This document shows, piece after piece, positions 15,523 through 23,966 of a stretch of DNA of 64,000 nucleotides. This stretch comes from ZC4RG30 sp046347045. Lineage in GTDB: Bacteria > Pseudomonadota > Gammaproteobacteria > Steroidobacterales > Steroidobacteraceae. The stretch lies in contig JAXMGX010000015.1 in NCBI GenBank assembly GCA_046347045.1, positions 1 through 64,000 on the forward strand, in the 5' to 3' direction. The translations under genes were made by a program, and so were the position numbers. The number at the start of each line of letters is the position of its first letter. Position 1 is the first letter of the stretch. Under the pieces are notes generated by a model, which saw only the letters and a list, made by a program, of their open reading frames with translations, did no database searches and was not told where the DNA came from.

Positions 15523-16559
15523 GTCGATATCGTCCGCACGGAAACCTCTCCGGCAATGATGCGATGGATGCGGCCGCCGTGTTCCACCCGCAGCGCCCCA
15601 TCCGTGTCGACGCCGCGCGCGATGCCGCCTGCCACCGGCCCGGTACCCTGCAGTGTCACCGGCCTGTCGCGCAAGGCGTCCGCTGCCTGGTATTCGTCCA
15701 GGAATGGCGCGAAGCCGCGCCGTGCGAACTGGCGCGCCGCGCCGATGCCTTCCGTCAGCAGCGCCGCCGTCAGCGCGCTGCGCGCCGGCGGCGGCGCGAG
15801 CGAGTTGACCGAGGCTGCGGTGGACAAAGGTGCCGCAAGCGATGCCAGGTCGGCCGCGGCCGTCCCCATGTCCGCCACCCTGAGCCGCAGTTCGGCAGGC
15901 AGCGCCACGTTCATTCCGATGCCCGTCACCACCTGCACCGGGCCGCCGGACTCGGTGCGCATCTCGATGAGGATGCCGGCGAGCTTGCCCTGCGGCGTCA
16001 CCAGATCGTTGGGCCACTTGAGCTGCACGCCCTCGATGCCGAGCCCCCGCAATGCGCGCAGCGCCGCCACGCCAATGGCGAGGCTGTAGGCGCCCATGTC
16101 GGGCGACAGTGCTTCGAAGGTCCAGCTCCATGACAGGCACACGGCGCCAGCCGGTGGCGCGAGCCAGCTGCGGCCGCGTCGCCCGCGGCCCGCGGTCTGG
16201 AACTCGGCAGTGAGGAAGTCGAACTTTCCCGGCGGCGGTGCGCTGCGCGCGAGGAGCTGTGCATTGGTGGAATCCAGTTCGCCGGCGCAGTCGCCCTGTC
16301 GCAGCGCATCGCGCAGCGGTGGCGGCAGCAGCGCCTTCACCGCCGCGCCATCCAGCGGCGATGTGGGCAGTGCGAGGCGGTAGCCGCGATTGGTCACCGC
16401 GTCGATGGGCGTACCCAGGGTGCGCAGGCGGCCGATGGCTTTCCACACGGCGCTGCGGGTCACGCCGAAAGCAGCGGCCAGCTCGGCGCCGGACACGAAT
16501 CCGCCAGGCAGGGCGCGGCCCGCCGCAAGGCGTTGCAGCACGTCCATCGCCAACGTCAT
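15519..16559 (-). CDS. birA: Bifunctional biotin-protein ligase / biotin operon repressor BirA
   Basis: A 346-residue BirA with an N-terminal helix-turn-helix (about residues 22-60, VSGAELAAAFGVTRSAVWKAIGRL), a central ligase domain with the biotin/ATP loop GRGRRGRSW and KWPNDL, and the C-terminal SH3-like domain (about 295-346). It attaches biotin to carboxylase carrier domains, and the HTH implies repression of biotin genes. ATG 16559 overlaps the stop of the upstream amidinotransferase-type gene (ATGA). A second Met four codons in (16547) is an alternative start. Confidence 0.92.
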   Translation of the reverse strand: MTLAMDVLQRLAAGRALPGGFVSGAELAAAFGVTRSAVWKAIGRLRTLGTPIDAVTNRGYRLALPTSPLDGAAVKALLPPPLRDALRQGDCAGELDSTNAQLLARSAPPPGKFDFLTAEFQTAGRGRRGRSWLAPPAGAVCLSWSWTFEALSPDMGAYSLAIGVAALRALRGLGIEGVQLKWPNDLVTPQGKLAGILIEMRTESGGPVQVVTGIGMNVALPAELRLRVADMGTAAADLASLAAPLSTAASVNSLAPPPARSALTAALLTEGIGAARQFARRGFAPFLDEYQAADALRDRPVTLQGTGPVAGGIARGVDTDGALRVEHGGRIHRIIAGEVSVRTIST

Positions 16560-17494
16560 CGCGTACCGCCTGCGACGCCGGGCACCTCGGCCATCATGCA
16601 GCGTACGCTGCCGCCACCCAGGGTCTCGATGACGGGGATGTCGGCAACCAGGCTGCGAATCCCCGCGTCGCGCAACATTGCCTGCTGGGAATCGTCGAGG
16701 CTTGCCGCCGCGCGCGCCGACATGACCAGGTGCGTTTCGCCACGCGCGTTCACCAGTTCGAGCATGTTGCCGGCGAAGTCCATGAGCTGCCGACCATCCA
16801 GCTTGATGACCGCGCGGCCCGCCTGCGCCAGGCGCGCGCGCAATGCGGCCTGCTGTGCCGGTGGCACCCAAACCAGACCCGCGCCCGCCGCGCGCGTGCC
16901 GATCCACAGCACCACGTTGGTGTGATACACCGGCGTGCCATCGGGCGTCGCCGCGTCGAACAGCATCGGCTCGTAGTCCATCAGTCGCGCCCACTCGCGT
17001 ACCAGCGAGACATCGGTGCGCGGCGAGGGCACCGCATAGGCCACGCGATTCACGTGATCCAGCACCAGGCTGCCCGTGCCCTCGAGGAAGCGTCCGCGGC
17101 GCTCCTCGCCGGTCAGGTCGAGGCGCCGCGTCTCGACGAAACCCAACTGCGCCTTCACGCAGTCGATCACTTCCTCGCGACGCTCCGCGCGGCGCGAGGG
17201 ATTGAACATGGGATACAGCACCACCGTGCCATCGGCATGGAAGCTCACCCAGTTGTTGGGGAATACCGCGTCGGGCTTCGCGGGCAGTGCGGAATCGGAC
17301 GCCATCGCGACACCGATGCCGGCCGCGCGCAAGCCGGAAGCCAGCGCCGCGGATTCGGCGCGCGCTGCTGCCGCTGCCTCGTTGGCGGGTATCGCAACAT
17401 CGCGCTGGAAGCGGTTACTGCCCGCGGTTTCGGCATTGAAGCCGAAGGCCGCGGGCTCCACCATGCACACGTTCGTCAGGCGAACCGGATTCAT
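16556..17494 (-). CDS. ctlX: CtlX-type citrulline/arginine hydrolase (amidinotransferase superfamily)
   Basis: A 312-residue guanidine-modifying-superfamily protein. Visible landmarks are FPNNWVSFHADGTVVLYPM, GRFLEGTGSLVLD, PVYHTNVVLWIG (catalytic His) and the C-terminal Cys in GGGSVRCMMAEV. This layout fits the CtlX group annotated as citrulline utilisation hydrolase. The start at 17494 is the family start (MNPVRLTNVCMVEP). It heads a run chained by ATGA overlaps into birA and coaX and is divergent from the methyltransferase-like gene. Which guanidino or ureido compound it cleaves is not settled by sequence. Confidence 0.82.
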   Translation of the reverse strand: MNPVRLTNVCMVEPAAFGFNAETAGSNRFQRDVAIPANEAAAAARAESAALASGLRAAGIGVAMASDSALPAKPDAVFPNNWVSFHADGTVVLYPMFNPSRRAERREEVIDCVKAQLGFVETRRLDLTGEERRGRFLEGTGSLVLDHVNRVAYAVPSPRTDVSLVREWARLMDYEPMLFDAATPDGTPVYHTNVVLWIGTRAAGAGLVWVPPAQQAALRARLAQAGRAVIKLDGRQLMDFAGNMLELVNARGETHLVMSARAAASLDDSQQAMLRDAGIRSLVADIPVIETLGGGSVRCMMAEVPGVAGGTR

Positions 17495-17520
17495 GCCGCC
17501 ATTATGGGCGGTCAGAGCCT

Positions 17521-17551
17521 TTGACAGCAGGCCTCCCCGAAGGCGTAAGCT
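17521..17551 (+). promoter_or_regulatory. Possible promoter for the methyltransferase-like gene
   Basis: A perfect -35 TTGACA (17521-17526) is followed after 19 bases by TAAGCT (17546-17551), about 46 bases before the GTG start. The -10 is weak and the spacer long, so this is only a candidate. Confidence 0.35.
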
Positions 17552-17597
17552 CAATGCAAACAGGCCAGGCACACCCGGCCACATCAAAGGGGCACTC

Positions 17598-18731
17598 GTG
17601 GCGAAGAAGCAGTCGGCGCAGTCATTCCGTTTCTACGACAATCGCCAGAAGTACCTGGCCTTCGTGCACACCTGCAATGAAAAGGCCGTGGTGGCCGGTC
17701 GCGTGGGGCAGGAACTGGAGCTGGTGCATCCCCGGCCGCCGGCGCTGTATTTCTTCGACGCGGGCATGGGCGACGGCACGGTGCTGTCGCGACTGATGCG
17801 CCATGCGCACGCACTGCATCCCACCGTGCCCATGGTGGCCGTGGCCAAGGAGATCAGCCTCGAGGATGTCCGTCTCGGGCTCGAGAAGATGCCCGACCGG
17901 TTCACCGAGCATCCGGCGACGGTGCTGGTCATCACCAACCTCAACTACTCCGACGCGCCACGGCTGCTGCTGCGTGACACGCAGCTCGCCGCCGCGCTGA
18001 ATTGGCAGGAGATTCGCCTCACCGGCGATTCATCGCATGCCTATGAGGAACAGATCGAGGAAGTCTCGAACACGCTGGCCGATGCCTGGGCCACGCATCC
18101 CAGCGAGAAGACCGGCAATCCGGTGTACCGGCGGCCCTCGGTGCTGGTGGTGTACCGCGACGACCACAAATTCCTGCTCGACAGCATCATCCCGCGGCCC
18201 GGGCGTCCGCCACCGCATTACGATCTGATCCTGGCCTCGCAACCGTGGCGGGCGCGGATGTCGGCCGAGTTCAAGGCCTCGCGCGTGCTGGCACCGCTGG
18301 CGCGCTCGCTTGCGCCCGGTGGACGGCTGATCGCCATACAGTCCGCGGGGCGCGATCCGGCGCTGGAGATCATCCAGAAACTGTGGCCCGGCGAGAATCC
18401 CTTCCAGGTCGATCGCCACGCGCTGCTGGCCGCGCTCAAGACCGAACTGGGCCGCGATGCGCGCGATTTCCTGCTGACGGCGCCACCCGACGAGAAGGCG
18501 CTGTTCCGTTACGAGATGCGCACGTTGCCTTCGGAGCTGTCGGATCGCATCGGCACATCGACGCTGTTCGCGGCCTGGAATGCGGCTGCCTATGTGAACC
18601 AGATGGAAGACGAGCGGCTGGAACCGGTGATCGCCAGTGGCGCTTATCTCAAGGCCACGCAGTCGGTGCTGCAGAAATTCGGCGGGCTGTGGTTCAACGA
18701 TGAGGCCTTCGTCGTGTCGCGGCGCATTTAG
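17598..18731 (+). CDS. SAM-dependent methyltransferase-like protein
   Basis: A 377-residue protein with a methyltransferase-like motif I (YFFDAGMGDGTVLSRLM, about residues 50-66) and a later YDLILASQPW, then LAPGGRLIAIQSAG, a typical post-IV strand. This is consistent with a class I SAM fold, with an extra C-terminal domain of about 120 residues. The GTG start at 17598 is preceded by AAAGGGG; the frame is open far upstream but over the divergent ctlX gene. The family is hypothetical to me and the methyl acceptor is unknown. It is convergent with the PilZ gene. Confidence 0.7.
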   Translation: MAKKQSAQSFRFYDNRQKYLAFVHTCNEKAVVAGRVGQELELVHPRPPALYFFDAGMGDGTVLSRLMRHAHALHPTVPMVAVAKEISLEDVRLGLEKMPDRFTEHPATVLVITNLNYSDAPRLLLRDTQLAAALNWQEIRLTGDSSHAYEEQIEEVSNTLADAWATHPSEKTGNPVYRRPSVLVVYRDDHKFLLDSIIPRPGRPPPHYDLILASQPWRARMSAEFKASRVLAPLARSLAPGGRLIAIQSAGRDPALEIIQKLWPGENPFQVDRHALLAALKTELGRDARDFLLTAPPDEKALFRYEMRTLPSELSDRIGTSTLFAAWNAAAYVNQMEDERLEPVIASGAYLKATQSVLQKFGGLWFNDEAFVVSRRI

Positions 18732-18744
18732 CGCAGGCGCGCCT

Positions 18745-19020
18745 TCAGCGCACCGCGTACGCTTCCATCATCAGGCCGGTGCCGCCGCCGGAGACATGGG
18801 CCACCACCGCGGAACGGCGGTGCAGCTTGGTGATGGAGCCGAGGTTTATGGCAAATGCCAGTTCCACTTTCTGGCCCTTGCGCAGACCCAGGCCCGAGGT
18901 GCGGATGAACACCCCGGTGGCGCTGAGGTTGACGGCCTTGCACAGCGAGCGGCGCCCATCCGGCATGATGATGTACACGATGGTGCGTGCACGATGTCTG
19001 GTGTGTAAGCGCCGTTCCAC
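18745..19020 (-). CDS. Single-domain PilZ protein
   Basis: A PilZ domain of 91 residues from the chosen GTG start. The c-di-GMP signature is complete: RHRAR (RxxxR) at about residues 8-12 and NLSATGVFI (D/NxSxxG) at about 28-36. The frame is open upstream to 19128 with ATGs at 19065 and 19128, but a promoter-like pair (TTGGCG-N16-CATAAT) lies inside that extension, which favours a start downstream of it at GTG 19020. A stand-alone PilZ protein would act as a c-di-GMP-responsive adaptor; its partner is not shown. Confidence 0.75.
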   Translation of the reverse strand: MERRLHTRHRARTIVYIIMPDGRRSLCKAVNLSATGVFIRTSGLGLRKGQKVELAFAINLGSITKLHRRSAVVAHVSGGGTGLMMEAYAVR

Positions 19021-19056
19021 GATGCACCGTACCCCAACTGTTGCGAACTGCGTCAC

Positions 19057-19084
19057 ATTATGCATGGGCTTGGTGCAGCGCCAA
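19057..19084 (-). promoter_or_regulatory. Promoter for the PilZ gene
   Basis: On the minus strand TTGGCG (19084-19079) and CATAAT (19062-19057) are separated by 16 bases. The -10 matches the sigma-70 consensus in five of six positions and the -35 in four. Transcription would start near 19050, about 30 bases before GTG 19020. Confidence 0.5.
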
Positions 19085-19099
19085 CAGTCTCTCAACTTA

Positions 19100-20089
19100 T
19101 TACCTGATTGAAGTTGCTCCAGTGCCACGGGTCAGCGAAAAACTGACCGGGCAATGATCGGGGAGGCGGTATTGCAGGGCATCGGCCTCGCTGTAGCCCG
19201 TCTTGCGGAAACTCCGCGGCACCACTTCGGACAGCAGCGCGCGCGAGACCAGGATGTGATCGATGGCGCGCGTGAAGCCCGCGCCGATCTGGCAGTTGCT
19301 GAAAGCGACGCCTTCGCTCGCGAACGCGTATGGCGTTTCGGTGGTCTCGCTCCCTGAAAGCGTTCGCCAGAATTCGTCGGCTTCGACCTCCGCATCGCCG
19401 CGATTGAAATCGCCCAGCAGGATGAAGCGCGAGCCTGCATGCGCGGCAATCCATTGCGCAAGCTGTTGTGCCTGGGCGGACAGTACCGTGCAGGCGGTGG
19501 CGCCGGACTGCAGCTCGGCATCTGCGCAGCCGGACTTGAGGTGTACGGCAAGCAGTTCGATGGTGCGCGCCGAATCGGGGAACAGCGACAGCGTCATGGC
19601 GGCGCGCTGCGCGCCACCCAATGACAGCGCATCGAACTGCGGGCCGCAGCGATGCGCGACACCGCGGCGTATGGCGAACCCCACGTGCTGCACGCCGCGG
19701 CCGGTGGCGATGCAGATGTCGTGGTTGTCGAACACGCGCGCGGCGATGTCGGCGCTCTGCACCTCCTGGAAGGCGATCACGTCGGCGTCGAGCCGCTGCG
19801 CATACCGCCGCAGGCGCGCCAGGTCCGCAGAGTCGCGTGAATGCTCGCGGGCCACGTCGCAGGGCAGTGTGGCGCGGTGCCCGCTGCTGCAGGCCAGCCG
19901 CGCCGCATGTGCGGTGGCCGGCGAGACCAGCCATTCCAGGTTCCAGGTGGCGATGGTGAGCGTCGCGGGCGCGGCTGGCCTGCGCAGCATTGCCAGCGCC
20001 AGCGACAGCGCCAGGAGCAGCAGTATCGCGAGGAAGATGCGTTGCACCGCACGACGATGCCATTCGCGCGGCCGGCGCGGCATGCCCAT
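19100..20089 (-). CDS. Membrane-anchored endonuclease/exonuclease/phosphatase (EEP) family protein
   Basis: A 329-residue protein with an N-terminal signal anchor (IFLAILLLLALSLALAML, about residues 17-34) and a complete EEP fold: IATWNLEWL, DVIAFQEVQ (catalytic Glu), LLAVHLKSGC, ILLGDFNRG (catalytic Asp/Asn), RAIDHILVS and the terminal PDHCPVSFSL. It probably hydrolyses phosphodiester or phosphomonoester bonds outside the cytoplasm; the substrate is unknown. The start at 20089 leaves a 54-base divergent gap to ppc; ATG 20140 in frame would leave only three bases and is less likely. Its stop is 80 bases upstream of the PilZ GTG. Confidence 0.82.
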   Translation of the reverse strand: MGMPRRPREWHRRAVQRIFLAILLLLALSLALAMLRRPAAPATLTIATWNLEWLVSPATAHAARLACSSGHRATLPCDVAREHSRDSADLARLRRYAQRLDADVIAFQEVQSADIAARVFDNHDICIATGRGVQHVGFAIRRGVAHRCGPQFDALSLGGAQRAAMTLSLFPDSARTIELLAVHLKSGCADAELQSGATACTVLSAQAQQLAQWIAAHAGSRFILLGDFNRGDAEVEADEFWRTLSGSETTETPYAFASEGVAFSNCQIGAGFTRAIDHILVSRALLSEVVPRSFRKTGYSEADALQYRLPDHCPVSFSLTRGTGATSIR

Positions 20090-20143
20090 ATGTGGTGCAA
20101 TGGACCGGCAACGCGGCGGCCGGAATATTGCATCATTCATGAC

Positions 20144-22807
20144 ATGAATACCGTCACGCAGAACGCCGACATCCGCTACCTGGGTCGCCTGCTGGGCGAT
20201 GTCATCCGCGCCTATGGCGGCCAGCATCTGTTCGATCGCATCGAGACCATCCGTGCCGCCTCGGTGGACCGCTACCGGGGCATTGCCGGGGCGGAGTCTG
20301 CCGAGCAGTACCTGCAGGCGCTCGACCTGGACGAGACGCTGGGCTTCGTCCGCGGCTTCATGCTGTTCTCGATGCTGGCGAACCTGGCCGAGGATCGGCA
20401 GCGGGCCGCCGGGGGTGGCGCGGAGGATCTGGCCGGTGCGCTGCGCAGCCTGGCCGACGAAGGTGTGCCGGCAGAACAGGTATCGAGTCTCCTCGAGCAC
20501 AGCCTCATCGTGCCGGTGCTCACGGCGCATCCCACCGAAGTGATGCGCAAGAGCATGCTCGATCATCGCAGCCGCATCGCGGCGCTGATGTCGCTGCGCG
20601 ATGAAGGCCTGGCCGAGACCGCCGATGGCGATGTGATCGAACAGGCGCTGCTGCGGCAGATCGCGCTGCTGTGGCAGACGCGGCCGCTGCGCCGCGAGCG
20701 CATGCAGGTGCGCGACGAGGTGGAGATCGCGCTGGCGTACCTGCGCGATGTGTTCATGCCGGTGCTGCCGCAGCTCTACGCGAAGTGGGATCGCGAGCTG
20801 CCGCGGCGCGCGGCCACCTTCCTGAAGCTGGGGAGCTGGATCGGCGGCGATCGCGACGGCAATCCGAACGTGAGTGCGGACAGCCTGCGCTTTGCGCTGA
20901 CTTCCGCCGCACGAACGCTGCTGACGGCGTACCTGCAGCAGGTGCATGAACTGGGCAAGGAGCTGTCGATCTCCACGGACCTCGCCGGCGTGGGCGAGCA
21001 GGTCCTGGCGCTGGCGCGTTCCAGCGGCGACGAATATCCCGGCCGCAGCGACGAACCCTATCGTCGCGCGCTGCTGGCCGTGTATGCCCGGCTCGCCGCC
21101 ACGCTGTTGCTGCTCACGGGTCAGCCGGCGCCGCGTCCGGCGGTGGTGGCGGGGCAGCCCTACACCTCGCCACAGGAATTGCGCGCGGATCTCGTGGCCC
21201 TGGCCCGCAGCCTCGCGGAGCATGGCGGGGAGCTGCTCGCCACCGGCGGCGCGCTGGGAAGGTTGATCCGCCAGGTGGAAGCCTGCGGCTTTCATCTGGC
21301 CACGGTCGATCTGCGGCAGAACTCCGACGTGCATGCGCGCGTGGTGTCGGAGCTGCTGCGCGTGGCCGGCGTGGCGGACTACGACTCGCTCGATGAAGCG
21401 GCGCGCGTGGCGCTGCTGCGCCGTGAACTGGCCAGTGCACGTCCGCTGTTCTCGCCTTTTGCGCAGTATTCGGCCGAAACCCAGTCCGAACTGGCCATTG
21501 CGCGCGAGGCCGCCGCCGCCCAGGCGCGCTTCGGTCCGGCCGCGATCACCACCTGGATCATCTCCAAATGCGAGAGCGTGTCGGACATGCTGGAGGTGAA
21601 CCTGCTGCTGAAGGAGGCGGGCCTGTACAGCGCCGCAGCGCCCGCGTCGGCCACGATGATGGTGGTGCCGCTGTTCGAGACCATCGGCGATCTGCAGCGG
21701 GCGCCGGCCATCATGCAGGCGTGGCTGTCCCTTCCGGAGATCCTCGCCGCCGCGCAGCATCGCGGCTACCAGGAAGTGATGGTGGGCTACTCCGATTCGA
21801 ACAAGGACGGCGGCTATCTCACTTCGGTGTGGAATCTGCACGAGGCCACGCGGCTGCTGACCGAGGTATTCGCGAAGGCCGGCGTGCGCATGCAGATCTT
21901 CCACGGCCGCGGCGGCAGTGTGGGTCGCGGCGGCGGTCCCTCGTTCGCGGCCATCCTGGCGCAGCCCGCGGGCACCGTGCAGGGTCGCATCCGCATCACC
22001 GAGCAGGGCGAAGTCATCGCCGCCAAGTACGGCACGCGCGAGGCGGCGCAGGCCAACCTGGAATCCATGGCCAGCGCCACGTTGCGGGCATCGTTGTCGA
22101 AACGGGGCGTGCCGCCGGGCGATACGCAGCGCTTCGCGGCCGCGATGGCGCAGCTCTCCGAACAGTCGTTCCGCAGCTATCGCGCGCTGGTCTACGGTGA
22201 AGACAGCTTCCGCACTTTCTTCCGGCAGATGACCCCGTTGTCCGAGATCGCCACGCTGAACATCGGTTCGCGTCCCGCATCGCGCACGCGTTCGGATCGC
22301 ATCGAAGACCTGCGCGCCATCCCCTGGGTGTTCTCCTGGGCGCAGGCGCGCGTGATGCTGCCGGGCTGGTACGGCACGGGCCAGGCATTGCGCGATTTTC
22401 CGGATCAGGCATTGCTGCGCGAAATGGCTCGGGCCTGGCCCTTCTTCCGCACGCAGCTCGACAACATGGAGATGGTGCTGGCGAAGAGCGACCTGGCCAT
22501 CGCGCGGCGCTATCTGTCACTGGTCGAGGATCCCGGGCTGGCCCGCCACTATTTCGGGCTCATCGAAGATGGCTGGAAGGCCGCGCACGACGCTTTGCTC
22601 GCCATCACCGGGCAGTCGCGGCTGCTGGAGCACAATCCGCAGCTCGATGCGTCCATCCGCCTGCGGCTGCCGTACATCGAGCCGCTGAACCTGCTGCAGG
22701 TGGAGTTGCTGCGACGACACCGCGCCGGCGAACAGGACCCGCGCATCGCCGAGGGCATCAAGCTGTCGATCAGCGCAGTGGCCACCGCGCTGCGCAACAG
22801 CGGCTGA
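20144..22807 (+). CDS. ppc: Phosphoenolpyruvate carboxylase
   Basis: An 887-residue PEP carboxylase, forming oxaloacetate from PEP and bicarbonate to refill the TCA cycle. Both active-site signatures are visible: VLTAHPTEVMRKSM (catalytic His about 129) and GYSDSNKDGGYLTSVWNLHEA. Also present are GSWIGGDRDGNPNV, FHGRGGSVGRGGGPS and the allosteric-site region SRPASRTRSDRIEDLRAIPW. The C-terminus RNSG is close to the usual RNTG end. No Shine-Dalgarno is visible before the ATG. A possible promoter (TGGACC-N17-AATATT, 20101-20129) would place the transcript start only about eight bases upstream. Confidence 0.95.
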   Translation: MNTVTQNADIRYLGRLLGDVIRAYGGQHLFDRIETIRAASVDRYRGIAGAESAEQYLQALDLDETLGFVRGFMLFSMLANLAEDRQRAAGGGAEDLAGALRSLADEGVPAEQVSSLLEHSLIVPVLTAHPTEVMRKSMLDHRSRIAALMSLRDEGLAETADGDVIEQALLRQIALLWQTRPLRRERMQVRDEVEIALAYLRDVFMPVLPQLYAKWDRELPRRAATFLKLGSWIGGDRDGNPNVSADSLRFALTSAARTLLTAYLQQVHELGKELSISTDLAGVGEQVLALARSSGDEYPGRSDEPYRRALLAVYARLAATLLLLTGQPAPRPAVVAGQPYTSPQELRADLVALARSLAEHGGELLATGGALGRLIRQVEACGFHLATVDLRQNSDVHARVVSELLRVAGVADYDSLDEAARVALLRRELASARPLFSPFAQYSAETQSELAIAREAAAAQARFGPAAITTWIISKCESVSDMLEVNLLLKEAGLYSAAAPASATMMVVPLFETIGDLQRAPAIMQAWLSLPEILAAAQHRGYQEVMVGYSDSNKDGGYLTSVWNLHEATRLLTEVFAKAGVRMQIFHGRGGSVGRGGGPSFAAILAQPAGTVQGRIRITEQGEVIAAKYGTREAAQANLESMASATLRASLSKRGVPPGDTQRFAAAMAQLSEQSFRSYRALVYGEDSFRTFFRQMTPLSEIATLNIGSRPASRTRSDRIEDLRAIPWVFSWAQARVMLPGWYGTGQALRDFPDQALLREMARAWPFFRTQLDNMEMVLAKSDLAIARRYLSLVEDPGLARHYFGLIEDGWKAAHDALLAITGQSRLLEHNPQLDASIRLRLPYIEPLNLLQVELLRRHRAGEQDPRIAEGIKLSISAVATALRNSG

Positions 22808-22816
22808 GTCGCCTCT

Positions 22817-23935
22817 TCAGGCGTTGAGGAATCCGCGGATGGCCGCATCGAAGCGCGGCAGGTCCACCAGGAAGGCGTCGTGCCCCTCGATGCTCGGCAG
22901 CCGTGCGAACGTGGTGGCGACACCCGCGGCCGTCAGATGTGCCGCGATGCCGGCCTGCTCTTCGATGGCGAACAGGAAGTCCGATTCCACGCCGATCACC
23001 AGCGCGCTGGACAGGCCGGCACGCGCCAGCGACCGCGCCGGATCGCCGTGGTCGGCGATGTCGAAGCAGTCCATGGCGCGCGACAGGTACAGGTAGCAGT
23101 TCGGGTCGAACACGCGCACGAACTTCTCGGCCTGCGATTCCAGGTAGGTTTCCACGGCGAAACGCGGGCCGAAGCCTTCGGGTACGCGCTGCAGCGCGCG
23201 CGACACCGACTGCTTGCCCACCGGCGTGAGTCCGCTGCGCGCGAAGCGCCCGCGCCATTCATCGGCGGAGCGGTAGGTGATCGTGCCGAGCTTGCGCGCG
23301 ATGCGCATGCCGGCCTGCGGGCCGCGTTCGTTGTCCGTGTAATTGCCGCGGTTCCACGCCGGATCGCTCATCACCGCTTCGCGCTGCACCGAACGCAGCG
23401 CGATGGCAAAGGGCGAGGAGGCCGACGAGCCCGAGATGCTCACCAGCCGCCGCGCGCCATTGGGCACCACTGCGGCGAAGGCCACGACCACCATGCCGCC
23501 CAGCGAGCAGCCCATTACCGTATCGAGCCGCTCGATGCCCAGCGAGCGCGCGGCTTCGTAGCCCGCGCGCGCAATGTCTTCGATGGCCAGTTCCGGAAAA
23601 TCCAGCCTGTAGGCCTTGCCCGTGGCGGGATTGATCGAGGCGGGGCCGGTGGAGCCGAAGCAGCTCCCCAGCGAGTTCACGCACATCACGAAGAAGCGGT
23701 CGGTGTCGATGGCGCGGCCGGGGCCGATCATCTTCTCCCACCAGCCATCGTCGGGATTCTCGGGCGACGAGGCCGCATGCGCCGCGGGCGACAGGCCGGT
23801 GAACAGCAGGATGGCATTGCTGCGCTCGGCATTTAGCTTGCCCCAGCATTCATAGGCCACCTGCGCATGACGCAGCTCGCCGCCGCGCCACATGCGGAAG
23901 GGATCGGGCAGGGGCGCGAAGCGAACCGCGGTCAC
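22817..23935 (-). CDS. MetX-family acyltransferase, probably serine O-succinyltransferase
   Basis: A 372-residue alpha/beta hydrolase of the MetX family. The nucleophile is S144 in GCSLGGM, with the Asp in the VIGVESDFLF region and His in IEGHDAFLVD. Automatic annotation would say homoserine O-acetyl- or O-succinyltransferase. However, the specificity segment TGLSPAAHA (46-54), the following GWWEKMIGPGRAIDT and NSLGSCFGSTGPAS closely resemble the Xanthomonas MetXS proteins assigned as serine O-succinyltransferases. The gene lies directly behind cysK, 31 bases away, which fits cysteine rather than methionine synthesis. No metB/metZ-type gene is nearby. Assay is needed to exclude homoserine as substrate. 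Confidence 0.75.
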   Translation of the reverse strand: MTAVRFAPLPDPFRMWRGGELRHAQVAYECWGKLNAERSNAILLFTGLSPAAHAASSPENPDDGWWEKMIGPGRAIDTDRFFVMCVNSLGSCFGSTGPASINPATGKAYRLDFPELAIEDIARAGYEAARSLGIERLDTVMGCSLGGMVVVAFAAVVPNGARRLVSISGSSASSPFAIALRSVQREAVMSDPAWNRGNYTDNERGPQAGMRIARKLGTITYRSADEWRGRFARSGLTPVGKQSVSRALQRVPEGFGPRFAVETYLESQAEKFVRVFDPNCYLYLSRAMDCFDIADHGDPARSLARAGLSSALVIGVESDFLFAIEEQAGIAAHLTAAGVATTFARLPSIEGHDAFLVDLPRFDAAIRGFLNA

Positions 23936-23966
23936 GGGTTCTTCCCTGCGCAGCGCATTGGAGGCT

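Noticed and set aside
22808..22823. CGCCT-CTTC-AGGCG between ppc and the acyltransferase as a bidirectional terminator
   Set aside because: The stem has only five pairs and there is no T-run on either strand; it may slow convergent transcription but cannot be called a terminator.
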